In this document: one piece after another, positions 1-7,263 of the stretch
Numbering within the stretch: the first letter of the stretch is position 1
Layout of the letters: each line of letters starts with the position of its first letter
Program-made: the position numbers and the translations under genes
IMG/VR virus record: IMGVR_UViG_3300022602_000076
Span: 1-64,000 of that record
Strand: one strand, 5' to 3'
Source: a virus
Length of the DNA: 64,000 nt
Notes under the pieces: generated by a model
Databases searched by the model: none
What the model was told of the DNA's origin: nothing
The model's input: only the letters and a program-made list of their open reading frames with translations

Positions 1-207
1 GGGTTATACAAAACTGCTGCCAAGCGTTATATCTACGATTATGACCATGACAAATATTACTATGCATTCAAACCAAAGCTGGCTTCCAGTGGTCGCAAAG
101 TAAAAATTAAAAATTGGTTTTGTATGTTGAGTGATTTTTCAACACTGAATCTTGACGACAATTTACAACAGATCATTGAGCTGTTTCCAGCTCATATCAA
201 TCGTTAA
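1..207 (+). CDS. C-terminal end of a hypothetical protein, truncated by window start
   Basis: An open frame runs from base 1 to a TAA at 205-207, giving 68 residues rich in Lys and Tyr with an amphipathic end. The start lies outside the window. It ends tail to tail with the minus-strand gene that stops at 204, with a few bases of overlap, as expected for two convergent real genes. No family was recognised. Confidence 0.6.
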   Translation, partial: GLYKTAAKRYIYDYDHDKYYYAFKPKLASSGRKVKIKNWFCMLSDFSTLNLDDNLQQIIELFPAHINR

Positions 208-782
208 ATTCCAGCGGCAGTTTGTAATGCCCTTAGATCTGGGTCGTCTTTTTCGTAGATGGTTTTGGTAGGAAGTCCTGCTGCAATGCGAACTTCGTTT
301 AGGTCTTCGTCGTGTATGCGGCGATAGGCTTTGGGACTCAATGGCACCATTTCTTCAAATGCTTCACGAGAGAATGGCACTTCTTTGTTGTCGTAGTGTA
401 TGATCCAGTCGCTGGGTTCAAACTCAGTGAGTGTGTCTAGATCTGTCAGCAGGGTTTCAACATGCCCGGCAGCAGTACTGCGTCTACGAATTTCTACATA
501 GACCAAAAATCTATTGGGTTTGATTTCGCCAGGACTACGATCCGCATCAACCACAAAGTCGTAGCCTTTTTCAAACCAATTCATTAGGTCTTTGGCTGCC
601 TGTTGATCACGCACAAAGAAACTCAACACAATAATGTCATCATCATCGCCCATTTTACTGGAAAATTCGTCAACATGGATTGTGGGCTTCATCAAGCCTT
701 CTAAATCCTTGAACCCTAGACTCTCAAATAGAGACTGGTGGTTGGATTTGTTGCTGTTGTTGCTGTTGTTGTGCATTGTCAT
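204..782 (-). CDS. Hypothetical phage protein (about 160-192 aa)
   Basis: Unrecognised acidic protein. The longest reading starts at 782 and begins with an Asn/Ser-rich stretch encoded by a GTT/GCT-type trinucleotide repeat that it shares, in another frame, with the 3' end of the upstream gene. A second start at 692 (MKPTIHVDEF) has AGAAGG about 5 nt upstream and would avoid nearly all of the overlap, so the true N terminus is uncertain. The body is mixed alpha/beta with no membrane segment. It follows the gene at 724-1323 in one transcription unit. Confidence 0.65.
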   Translation of the reverse strand: MTMHNNSNNSNKSNHQSLFESLGFKDLEGLMKPTIHVDEFSSKMGDDDDIIVLSFFVRDQQAAKDLMNWFEKGYDFVVDADRSPGEIKPNRFLVYVEIRRRSTAAGHVETLLTDLDTLTEFEPSDWIIHYDNKEVPFSREAFEEMVPLSPKAYRRIHDEDLNEVRIAAGLPTKTIYEKDDPDLRALQTAAGI

Positions 783-1323
783 CAGTTTGGAAAGTTTCTT
801 TATCTAGATCCTGCTCGTAAGCACTATCTAAATCTTCAAAATCAATGTCTTGATCTTCAAGTTCAATTGATCCTGTACGGATATCACTCATTAGGGCCTT
901 GGGCATGATTATTTCTACTAACCATACTTTTTTCTCTACGATTTTGGCCTTGTGAGTTCCTGGACGAAAATCGCTGGGATCTTCAATTTTAACAGGAATC
1001 TTCATGTTTGTTTTTTTGTACTTGACTTCGCAGTCAAATGGCAGTAATCTTTTGGCACCTCTGGGATCGGGCATGAGTTTTTCTGGCCACATAAAAATAC
1101 AACCCACACGGTATTTGCCCACATCTGGACCTTGTACTAATTCACCAATGTCCCAGTTTTTAAACGCATACAAGTCTAGTTCATCAAGCACACGCTCAAA
1201 GTCTAGTAGGCTCAATAAGCTTCCTTCGCTCATGTAAATGTCGCGAATATTTTCAGCAACCTGCCAGTAATCACTGTGGTCTTTGAATATTTCTTTGTCG
1301 TTTAATCCAGTGTAATTGCCCAT
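724..1323 (-). CDS. Hypothetical phage protein with C-terminal poly-Gln
   Basis: 199 residues, not recognised. The body is globular (Trp/Tyr/Pro-rich centre), followed by an acidic linker and a run of eight Gln encoded by a trinucleotide repeat near 742-775. A TAAATA late-promoter-like box at 1329-1334 (minus) lies only 5 nt before the ATG, so the mRNA may be leaderless. No Shine-Dalgarno sequence is visible, which fits that idea. Confidence 0.7.
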   Translation of the reverse strand: MGNYTGLNDKEIFKDHSDYWQVAENIRDIYMSEGSLLSLLDFERVLDELDLYAFKNWDIGELVQGPDVGKYRVGCIFMWPEKLMPDPRGAKRLLPFDCEVKYKKTNMKIPVKIEDPSDFRPGTHKAKIVEKKVWLVEIIMPKALMSDIRTGSIELEDQDIDFEDLDSAYEQDLDKETFQTDDNAQQQQQQQQIQPPVSI

Positions 1324-1328
1324 GCTAT

Positions 1329-1334
1329 TATTTA
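1329..1334 (-). promoter_or_regulatory. Late-promoter-like box TAAATA
   Basis: GCTAAATA on the minus strand, 5 nt before the ATG at 1323. It resembles the T4 late promoter core TATAAATA; the role is inferred from recurrence of the box in front of many genes in this window. Confidence 0.45.
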
Positions 1335-1440
1335 GCGTAGTGATTCAAAGACTGATTTATTAAAATATTGCCGTCAAGAGTAATACTTACCTGGATTAAT
1401 TAAAAGATTAGTACCCACTAAACTTCTGACAACAACTATC

Positions 1441-1470
1441 TAAATACTCTGTCAACAGCAATTGTTGACA
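1441..1470 (+). promoter_or_regulatory. Late-type box and inverted repeat upstream of phoH
   Basis: TAAATA at 1441-1446 is followed by an 8-bp inverted repeat, TGTCAACA (1450-1457) and TGTTGACA (1463-1470), with a 5-nt centre. The position just downstream of the box, between it and the start codon, suits an operator or mRNA hairpin. Confidence 0.45.
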
Positions 1471-1494
1471 TTTAACCTAAATGGAGAATCGCAC

Positions 1495-2229
1495 TTGAGC
1501 AGACAAAGAGCCGCAAAAGCACAGCGTCATATGAACCCAGTAGAAAACACCATAAGTTTTAATCAAGCACTTCCAAAGATTTCGACTCGTCGAATTGACT
1601 TGGTTCCTAGAACTAGGAATCAGGAACGCTTGGTACTGGCTCTTCAAGATGAAGCACAACACATTGTAGTCACAGTAGGACCCGCAGGTACAGGTAAAAC
1701 TTATCTTGCCATGCAGGCCGCTGTAAAAGCACTTAAAGAGGGAGATTGTAAACGCATAGTATTAACACGCCCAGCAGTGGGAGTTGAAGGCGAACAACAT
1801 GGATTTTTGCCGGGCAACTTGGTTGCCAAAATGGAACCATGGACTAGACCTTTGTTAGATGTGTTACGAGAGTATTATCGCCCACAAGAAATTGTAGGAA
1901 TGATAGAAGATCAAGTGATAGAAATATCCCCATTGGCGTTTATGAGAGGTAGAACTTTCAAAGACTCATGGATTATTGCAGATGAGATGCAAAACTCAAC
2001 ACCGGCCCAGACAAAAATGCTGATGACCCGCATAGGTTCAGGCAGCAAAATTGTAATAACTGGAGACATAGAACAAGCCGACCGTAGTATTGGCGACAAT
2101 GGACTTTTAGACCTTTGTCAAAGACTGGAGGAAGGGGGTGTAAATGGAATTGCTGTATGCGAGATGACTGCTCGCGATATTCAGCGTCACGCGATCATTG
2201 GATCTGTGTTGAAGCTTTACAGTGATTAA
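1495..2229 (+). CDS. phoH: PhoH-like P-loop ATPase
   Basis: PhoH family ATPase, common in T4-like aquatic phages; its role is thought to be RNA-linked or phosphate-stress related but is not settled. Visible are the Walker A motif GPAGTGKT (about residues 62-69), TRPAVGVEGEQHGFLPG typical of the family, Walker B region SWIIADEMQN, and GDIEQADR. I prefer the TTG start at 1495 (244 aa): GGAGA lies 7 nt before it. An upstream TTG at 1462 sits inside an inverted repeat and has no ribosome-binding site. The next gene starts at 2266 behind its own TAAATA box. Confidence 0.93.
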   Translation: MSRQRAAKAQRHMNPVENTISFNQALPKISTRRIDLVPRTRNQERLVLALQDEAQHIVVTVGPAGTGKTYLAMQAAVKALKEGDCKRIVLTRPAVGVEGEQHGFLPGNLVAKMEPWTRPLLDVLREYYRPQEIVGMIEDQVIEISPLAFMRGRTFKDSWIIADEMQNSTPAQTKMLMTRIGSGSKIVITGDIEQADRSIGDNGLLDLCQRLEEGGVNGIAVCEMTARDIQRHAIIGSVLKLYSD

Positions 2230-2255
2230 TTTATAGTCCGAGTTAGTTCGTTTGG

Positions 2256-2261
2256 TAAATA
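2256..2261 (+). promoter_or_regulatory. Late-promoter-like box TAAATA
   Basis: GGTAAATA ends 4 nt before the ATG at 2266, with no Shine-Dalgarno sequence between. A transcript from it would be leaderless. Confidence 0.45.
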
Positions 2262-2265
2262 TCCC

Positions 2266-2808
2266 ATGTCGAAATTTGCCAAACTTACTAACTTATGTAT
2301 TTTTAGCGACAATGTTATTGGCAAGTTATTAGACATAGCCAATAATCAGCACAATTGGAACACCACATACAATCATGTGGATAGCACAACCAAATTTGTG
2401 TTTACCAAGTTGCCCGGTGAACTAGAGTCAGAGATCTTGGCAAACATACCAGATCAACTCAAATCGTTCGATCCCTTTATAAGATTACAAATAACCACAG
2501 GTGCAGGTCTAGGAGTGCACATTGACAACGGAAGAACTGTTAGTTTACTAACGCCATTAACTGATGATCGTAGCCCAACTAACTTTTATGAGTGGGCACC
2601 CAATGCTACAAAACAATTAGAAGATAAACTGCTGGTGGTTGATCCAGGAGAACTTGTGCTAGCAGAAACAATTGTAGCAGAAAAAAATAAAACTTATCTT
2701 TTCAACAATTCAGAACCGCACTGTGCTGGTCCGATCAATGGCACTAGAGTAACTGTGAATATTTTATTCAACGGTGCCACTTTTGATCAGCTGGTAACTC
2801 TGTTGTAG
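2266..2808 (+). CDS. 2-oxoglutarate/Fe(II) oxygenase-like protein
   Basis: 180 residues with a double-stranded beta-helix pattern: GVHIDNGR supplies an HxD pair (about residues 84-86), and SEPHCAGPINGTRVTVN supplies the distal His and the Arg that usually binds 2-oxoglutarate. Such stand-alone oxygenases are frequent in T4-like aquatic phages and their substrates are mostly unknown. It overlaps the 3' end of the convergent HAD gene by about 20 nt. The function call rests on motifs only. Confidence 0.6.
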   Translation: MSKFAKLTNLCIFSDNVIGKLLDIANNQHNWNTTYNHVDSTTKFVFTKLPGELESEILANIPDQLKSFDPFIRLQITTGAGLGVHIDNGRTVSLLTPLTDDRSPTNFYEWAPNATKQLEDKLLVVDPGELVLAETIVAEKNKTYLFNNSEPHCAGPINGTRVTVNILFNGATFDQLVTLL

Positions 2809-3392
2809 ATATCTTTCCAGTTTTTTACCAGCGGTATGTTTTCATGATAGAAATGCATGTTGTGACCATGTTCTATCAGCAAAGGCCGTAATCCTGCATG
2901 ATGTCCGGCTACTGCATTTTCAGGTTTGTCTTCTACCCAGTGACACCCAGTGTCTCGATACTCGTCCAAGGCTTCGTCTTTGTGAGCACCAGTGGGCAAA
3001 CATACCACACGCTCAAATGCAGTTTTGCCAAATAGCTTGGCAAGATTCATTTCACGAAGTTTGACGGCATTCACATCTGTGCTCAAACTAGTGATACAGT
3101 GAAATCTAAATCCGTGTTCTTCGTGTAGTCGTTTTACATAGTACACTGAATCTCTCAAGGCTGGCAAGAATCCAATTGCAGCACTTTCATTGAATTGCTT
3201 GATAACTTTGGGAGCGTCTTCAGGACTTAGTTCGTTGTAGTGATCGTGCAGATAATAACTTTTCTTGTTGTCTGCGGTCAGGGTATAACCTCGTTCTTGC
3301 ATCCAGACTGAGAATGCCCACTCCCAATCTAACAGCACACCATCCGCATCAACAAGTATAAGTTTTTCTAAGTTTGGGTATTTTGATTTCAT
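2787..3392 (-). CDS. HAD-superfamily phosphatase / nucleotidase-like
   Basis: 201 residues. Motif I is DADGVLLDWEW near the N terminus (two catalytic Asp), followed by TSLS as motif II, a Lys in KDEALDEY, and WVEDKPENA as motif III, so the HAD catalytic set is complete. The layout resembles 5'-deoxynucleotidases, but the substrate is not proven. It has the best sigma70 promoter of the region (TTGACA-N17-TATAAT at 3398-3426), placed so that transcription would begin at the ATG. Confidence 0.75.
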   Translation of the reverse strand: MKSKYPNLEKLILVDADGVLLDWEWAFSVWMQERGYTLTADNKKSYYLHDHYNELSPEDAPKVIKQFNESAAIGFLPALRDSVYYVKRLHEEHGFRFHCITSLSTDVNAVKLREMNLAKLFGKTAFERVVCLPTGAHKDEALDEYRDTGCHWVEDKPENAVAGHHAGLRPLLIEHGHNMHFYHENIPLVKNWKDIYNRVTS

Positions 3393-3426
3393 ACTGTATT
3401 ATACAGTATGTTTAATTAGTTGTCAA
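3390..3426 (-). promoter_or_regulatory. Consensus sigma70 promoter with a 21-bp palindrome, leaderless start
   Basis: On the minus strand -35 TTGACA (3421-3426), a 17-bp spacer and -10 TATAAT (3398-3403). The ATG at 3392 follows after 5 nt. A perfect palindrome at 3390-3410 (10-bp arms around one base) covers the -10 and the start codon, an ideal repressor site. Confidence 0.8.
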
Positions 3427-3705
3427 ATCTTCTTTGACTTCTGTATCTGGTAACACATGCCCGTTTTCCGCAAACAGTCTTTCCATTATATTCTTATAAT
3501 GTTCATAGTAATAGCCAACCACTGTGTCCCAATTCTTAGGAATGGTATTTCCTTCAATGCTACACTTTAAAACTTTTTGTTCTTTGAAATCCAAAATGAT
3601 GTTGGCGCTTTGCCAATCTTTGTCTTTGACTCGTTTGGCAACTGCCATGACTTCATCAATTTTTCCACTGGCTTGGCGGTAGTAAGTTAGTATCATGTAT
3701 CTCAT
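3412..3705 (-). CDS. Conserved small phage protein (98 aa)
   Basis: Starts MRYMILTYYR at 3705, where ATGA overlaps the stop of the radical SAM gene, so it is translationally coupled. A longer reading into the SAM gene is unlikely. Mixed alpha/beta with a VAKRVKDKDWQSANIILDF stretch. It looks like a protein that often accompanies clamp-loader genes in marine T4-like phages, from memory; no function is known to me. Confidence 0.75.
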   Translation of the reverse strand: MRYMILTYYRQASGKIDEVMAVAKRVKDKDWQSANIILDFKEQKVLKCSIEGNTIPKNWDTVVGYYYEHYKNIMERLFAENGHVLPDTEVKEDLTTN

Positions 3706-4820
3706 ATGTAACCTTTTTGATATTTGTTGATTATTTTTGTGTATGTATCTAAACTTCTGGCCTTGGGCGCACAAAGTCCACAGATACAGTTGGATTTTTT
3801 ACATTGTATTATAGGCATACTTTTTGTTTCAAGTTGTGTTTTAGTATCAGCCAACAACTGTGCAGAGTTGGCCAAATTTCCTATAGGACCAACAGTGCCA
3901 TCAAACTTCATCTTACAGTCCTTGTTGACAAATATTTCACCATTGACTTGTTTGATATGCAAGAAAAACCAATTAACACTACAGTACCAGTCTGGAAACT
4001 TATTGGCCACAAAAGACAGTCTCGACTTGTAATTTGAATCTTTGCACACTTGTCGACCGCCACAGCAAGCTCTACCAGTATCAGCTAAATCTGAATTTTT
4101 ATCACTTAAAGTAACTGTTTCCTGATAGTTGTTTGCATTGTATAATTTATTAAACCATACTATTTGTTGTGGATTGTAATTAAATTCAACTTGACTTTGA
4201 TCGTGGTCAATTTGTTTAGGAAGATAATTTATATTATTGTCTTTTAACCAAGAAATCATTGCTTGACATTCATCAAACAACACAGGGTCAGAATGCATCA
4301 TTATGATACATTTCATTCTGACACCAGATAATTGAATCAAGGACAAATTGTCTTTGAACTGTTGTTTTTGTTTGCTTGTGCTTTCAATGTGATAGCTGAC
4401 TGTAAATTCATCTATGTAAGGAATTATATCTTTTAATTTTTTAGTCGATACAATAGCATTGGTTGTAGTAGTTACAGTAAGATGCCAACGATCTTTGTAT
4501 TTTTTATACTTGTCTTGCAACACTGACAAAATTTCAACTATGTCAGGATGATGTAGGCTTTCGCCGCCATAGACATTCAATACTACATATTTTATGCCTG
4601 CAGGTTTGTATGTCATGTACAAATCAACATATTCAAACATGAAATCAATGCTTGCAAGACATTCAGTCAGCGGCGGGTGTTTGGTACTGTTGTCGTGCCC
4701 GGCATACAGCCCAGAACCGCAATAGCTACAATCAAGATTGCACTTCATTGTGAGTTCCCAATCCAACAAAAAACTAATGCGGTTGTTGGGATCTATTGCA
4801 GGCTCTAGTACATCAAACAT
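3702..4820 (-). CDS. Radical SAM enzyme with extra C-terminal cysteine clusters
   Basis: 372 residues. CNLDCSYC (C27, C31, C34) is the CxxxCxxC site for the S-adenosylmethionine-binding 4Fe-4S cluster; GGES follows in NVYGGESLHHPD. The C-terminal third has CCGGRQVC and CKKSNCICGLC, which look like SPASM-type auxiliary cluster sites, used by enzymes that modify peptides. The start overlaps the clamp-loader stop (TAATG), placing it in the replication operon. Substrate unknown; similar genes occur in aquatic T4-like phages. Confidence 0.85.
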   Translation of the reverse strand: MFDVLEPAIDPNNRISFLLDWELTMKCNLDCSYCGSGLYAGHDNSTKHPPLTECLASIDFMFEYVDLYMTYKPAGIKYVVLNVYGGESLHHPDIVEILSVLQDKYKKYKDRWHLTVTTTTNAIVSTKKLKDIIPYIDEFTVSYHIESTSKQKQQFKDNLSLIQLSGVRMKCIIMMHSDPVLFDECQAMISWLKDNNINYLPKQIDHDQSQVEFNYNPQQIVWFNKLYNANNYQETVTLSDKNSDLADTGRACCGGRQVCKDSNYKSRLSFVANKFPDWYCSVNWFFLHIKQVNGEIFVNKDCKMKFDGTVGPIGNLANSAQLLADTKTQLETKSMPIIQCKKSNCICGLCAPKARSLDTYTKIINKYQKGYI

Positions 4821-5737
4821 TATAGGTTAGTTAGCTCAACCAAGGTTGCTGATAAGTTGATTTCTTGGTCTGCTACAAGCGGAACATTGACATAGCCTTG
4901 TCGGATAATAACAATGGCCTTGTCTTGTGTTTCTTGATCTTTGCCCCAAAGCTCTAGATTATCGTACATCCAACGGAATACTTCTTCCATTTCTTCAGGT
5001 CTTGCACTGCTACACATCAGTTTTCTAGCTTCAAGTATGCGCCCGGACTTGAACATATCAACAACTGCTAACTTCCAGTCTTGACTGTTGCTTTCGTTGC
5101 CCTGGGGAGCAATCAGCGTGCCAGTGGTAGAATTCATTTGACATGTGTTCAAACATTTACGCAGATCTGGATAGGTTGATCTCACATAAGTGTCCAAGGT
5201 GTCTAAATCAAACTCTACATGTTCCTCCACAAGAACAGTAGCAATGCGAGCAGTGAACTCAGTGATATCAATTCTGTCGATATGAAATCCTTGACACCGG
5301 GAATGGAGAGCAGGAATAACCCTATTAGGGTAATTGCAAGTAAGTATGAATCTAGCCGACGCATGATATGTTTCCATAACTCCGCGTAGAGCTGCCTGTC
5401 CGTTAGGTGTGATATAATCCGCTTCATCTAATAGTACAACCTTAAATTTTCCAAATGGCATTGTTTGCACGAATCCAGTGATTTTGTCCCGGATGGTGTC
5501 CACTGAGTTTTCTCTACTGGCATTGATTTCTAGTAAATCGTATTCGTTGATATCCAACAAATTGATTAGAATTTTTGCCAGGGTAGTTTTGCCTACGCCA
5601 GGTGCACCACTGAATAACAGGTGCGGAATACTACCATCTTTAATCCAGGATTCAATCTGTGTGCGTTGTCCTGCATCTTTAAAAACATAGCCGTCCAAGG
5701 TATTGGGTCTATATTTTTCTGTCCAAAGTTCTTTCAC
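4820..5737 (-). CDS. Sliding-clamp loader large subunit (gp44/RFC-small type AAA+ ATPase)
   Basis: 305 residues starting at a GTG with GGGAGA upstream. TEKYRPNTLDGYVF is the RFC-box N terminus; Walker A GAPGVGKT lies at residues 44-51, Walker B in VVLLDEADYI, sensor 1 in FILTCNY, and HSRC is the SRC arginine-finger motif. It loads the sliding clamp on phage DNA during replication. No obvious gp62 partner is seen nearby. It overlaps the upstream small gene (GTGA) and the downstream SAM gene (TAATG). Confidence 0.92.
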   Translation of the reverse strand: MKELWTEKYRPNTLDGYVFKDAGQRTQIESWIKDGSIPHLLFSGAPGVGKTTLAKILINLLDINEYDLLEINASRENSVDTIRDKITGFVQTMPFGKFKVVLLDEADYITPNGQAALRGVMETYHASARFILTCNYPNRVIPALHSRCQGFHIDRIDITEFTARIATVLVEEHVEFDLDTLDTYVRSTYPDLRKCLNTCQMNSTTGTLIAPQGNESNSQDWKLAVVDMFKSGRILEARKLMCSSARPEEMEEVFRWMYDNLELWGKDQETQDKAIVIIRQGYVNVPLVADQEINLSATLVELTNL

Positions 5738-5946
5738 GCAAATCTCCCAATTGTGTTGTAAATTAATTCGTCTAATTCGTGTTGATAGTCACTGCCAATT
5801 CTGCGCTTGTGAAAGATAGCAGTGATCAATTGTTTGTCATTGTTGTTTATTATTTTACCACGATTTTCTAATTCTTCAATCAAATCGACAGTGTCAAAAT
5901 CATCTAATCCTACTTCAACTTCTACTTCTTGATAAATGGTGGGCAT
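5734..5946 (-). CDS. Small acidic phage protein (70 aa)
   Basis: The start at 5946 (MPTIYQEVEVEVGLDDFDTVD) overlaps the stop of the upstream gene as TAATG; longer readings would run through that gene. Acidic N terminus, then a helical part ending IYNTIGRFA. Its stop overlaps the GTG of the clamp loader. No family recognised; the position just upstream of the clamp loader suggests a replication link. Confidence 0.7.
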   Translation of the reverse strand: MPTIYQEVEVEVGLDDFDTVDLIEELENRGKIINNNDKQLITAIFHKRRIGSDYQHELDELIYNTIGRFA

Positions 5947-6143
5947 TATAAGTTCCAATCTTTCTTTGCTTGTTGCCAGACTTGGCGTGGATGAGTTACT
6001 GTCCATACAGGTATTATAACACAGGCCGCTAACAATAAAAACCATTTAGGAAAAGTCTTTATCATAGGAGGATGGCGAGGACACCTACCTTGTCTATAAT
6101 CACATGCAGGACTATAGTCTTGTTTACAAGTATCACATTTCAT
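5946..6143 (-). CDS. Small zinc-ribbon-like membrane protein (65 aa)
   Basis: N terminus has MKCDTCKQDY and two further Cys (ACDYRQGRC), a possible four-Cys metal site, followed by one membrane segment (KWFLLLAACVIIPVW). It overlaps the upstream gene (ATGA at 6140-6143) and the downstream one (TAATG). Function unknown. Confidence 0.65.
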   Translation of the reverse strand: MKCDTCKQDYSPACDYRQGRCPRHPPMIKTFPKWFLLLAACVIIPVWTVTHPRQVWQQAKKDWNL

Positions 6144-6376
6144 TTTTTAAGTATTTTAATTATACGATCTTGCTCTTGTTCCTGCAACCACTTAGTTTCT
6201 CCTGAAAATTCACTGCAATCTTCCAGGGCCTGATCTATTTGCCATTTGAGTTGGTAGAGGTCTTTTTTTATTTCAAATGCAGTGAAGCCATCAGTGTACG
6301 AAGAACTGGCTTCACTTCGCATGATCCAGATCTGATGCTGGATTGCATTCATATCCCAATTTTTGCGAAATCCCAT
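6140..6376 (-). CDS. Hypothetical helical protein (78 aa)
   Basis: Predicted all-helical, charged, with two heptad-like stretches and a Lys-rich end. The start is immediately after the co-chaperonin gene and its stop overlaps the zinc-ribbon membrane protein. Not recognised. Confidence 0.6.
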   Translation of the reverse strand: MGFRKNWDMNAIQHQIWIMRSEASSSYTDGFTAFEIKKDLYQLKWQIDQALEDCSEFSGETKWLQEQEQDRIIKILKK

Positions 6377-6377
6377 G

Positions 6378-6767
6378 TCAGCGTGTTTGCTTTGTTACAT
6401 TGACTGCGTCACTCATTGTGTCATCGTTCGGTAACTCATCGCTAACCATTAAAATATCATTGGGGTCAATTCTGCGTAGAGTTTTTTTGCCAGTTTCGTC
6501 TTCGATGTCAATACCGCGAGTCCAACGACCGTGTGCCACACAAATCCAATCGCCTACTTCAACATCTTCTTGATCTGGGCCAACAGCATATACTTGGCCC
6601 CAGCGTGGCCTAATACCAGATCCTGTGCCGTTGTCGTTGAGCAGAATAATGCCCGAAGTCATAATGCGTTGGTCAAATACCATGTCGCTGACTACAACAC
6701 TTTTGTTCAAAGGCTTGAATTTTTCTTTGGATATTTGATGTGGCTGAAATGCTAGTTTTGTCATCAT
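6378..6767 (-). CDS. GroES/gp31-like co-chaperonin
   Basis: 129 residues. The GroES fold pattern is clear: KPLNKSVVVSDMV at the start, the mobile-loop region FDQRIMTSGIILLND, then WGQVYAVGPDQEDVEVGDWICVAHGRWTRG. Phage co-chaperonins cap host GroEL to fold the capsid protein. It follows a conserved phage gene and is read through to the clamp-loader operon. Confidence 0.85.
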   Translation of the reverse strand: MMTKLAFQPHQISKEKFKPLNKSVVVSDMVFDQRIMTSGIILLNDNGTGSGIRPRWGQVYAVGPDQEDVEVGDWICVAHGRWTRGIDIEDETGKKTLRRIDPNDILMVSDELPNDDTMSDAVNVTKQTR

Positions 6768-7234
6768 TAAATCTTTCTAACTCCGGGTTTAAATTGAGTA
6801 AGCTCTTTCATTGTTTTTTCTTTTTCTTGTACTACGCTTCGTGACTTTGCAATTGCTCCTGCTAATCCGCCTTTTGGAGCAGCGGCTGCCACCGGTGCTT
6901 CTACTTTAAGTTCCGGAGACGGAGCAACAACTGGCGCAGGAACTTCTGCCGCAGGTGTTACCACTGCCGGAGTTGGAGCAACTCCTTTGGCTTTTTTTGC
7001 AGCTAAAGTACTAGTATGTGTTTCTCTTGTGGGAATTGCTGGCACTGTTTGTCTTTGTGTTTGTCTTTGTACTTGTTGATTCTTTGTATCAATCACACGA
7101 TTAGCACTGTCTAATCTATCGCCTCGTGCGTTTACATTCATGTTGCCAACTGCTCGTACAGTTTCGTTTCTTAGAATTAATTGTCCAAGGTCAATTACTT
7201 TACCTTGTGCAGTTTTATATTGTTTCTTGGTCAT
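6767..7234 (-). CDS. Conserved phage protein with Ala/Pro-rich linker (155 aa)
   Basis: N terminus MTKKQYKTAQGKVIDLGQLILRN and RAVGNMNVNARGD is a block I associate with aquatic T4-like phages. A Gln/Arg segment and an Ala/Pro/Val-rich disordered linker follow, and the C terminus is basic. A GGAG site precedes the ATG and a late-type box lies at 7258-7263. Probably a virion or assembly protein, inferred only from the late box. Confidence 0.75.
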   Translation of the reverse strand: MTKKQYKTAQGKVIDLGQLILRNETVRAVGNMNVNARGDRLDSANRVIDTKNQQVQRQTQRQTVPAIPTRETHTSTLAAKKAKGVAPTPAVVTPAAEVPAPVVAPSPELKVEAPVAAAAPKGGLAGAIAKSRSVVQEKEKTMKELTQFKPGVRKI

Positions 7235-7257
7235 ATGTATTCTCCGTAATATATGTG

Positions 7258-7263
7258 TATTTA
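7258..7263 (-). promoter_or_regulatory. Late-promoter-like box TAAATA
   Basis: TTAAATA on the minus strand overlaps the stop codon of the DnaE-like gene, 23 nt before the ATG at 7234, with GGAG in between. It would give the 6.4-7.2 kb genes a late transcript inside the replication operon. Confidence 0.45.

Noticed and set aside
3390-3410. LexA (SOS) box at the HAD and uvsE promoters
   Set aside because: CTG and CAG arms are separated by 7 and 8 nt, not the 10 nt of the proteobacterial LexA site, so a classical SOS box is not supported, though another regulator is possible.
6013-6045. Promoter at the TATTATAAC around 6013
   Set aside because: A TATAAT is present on the minus strand but no -35 at 16-18 bp, and it lies inside the zinc-ribbon membrane protein gene.
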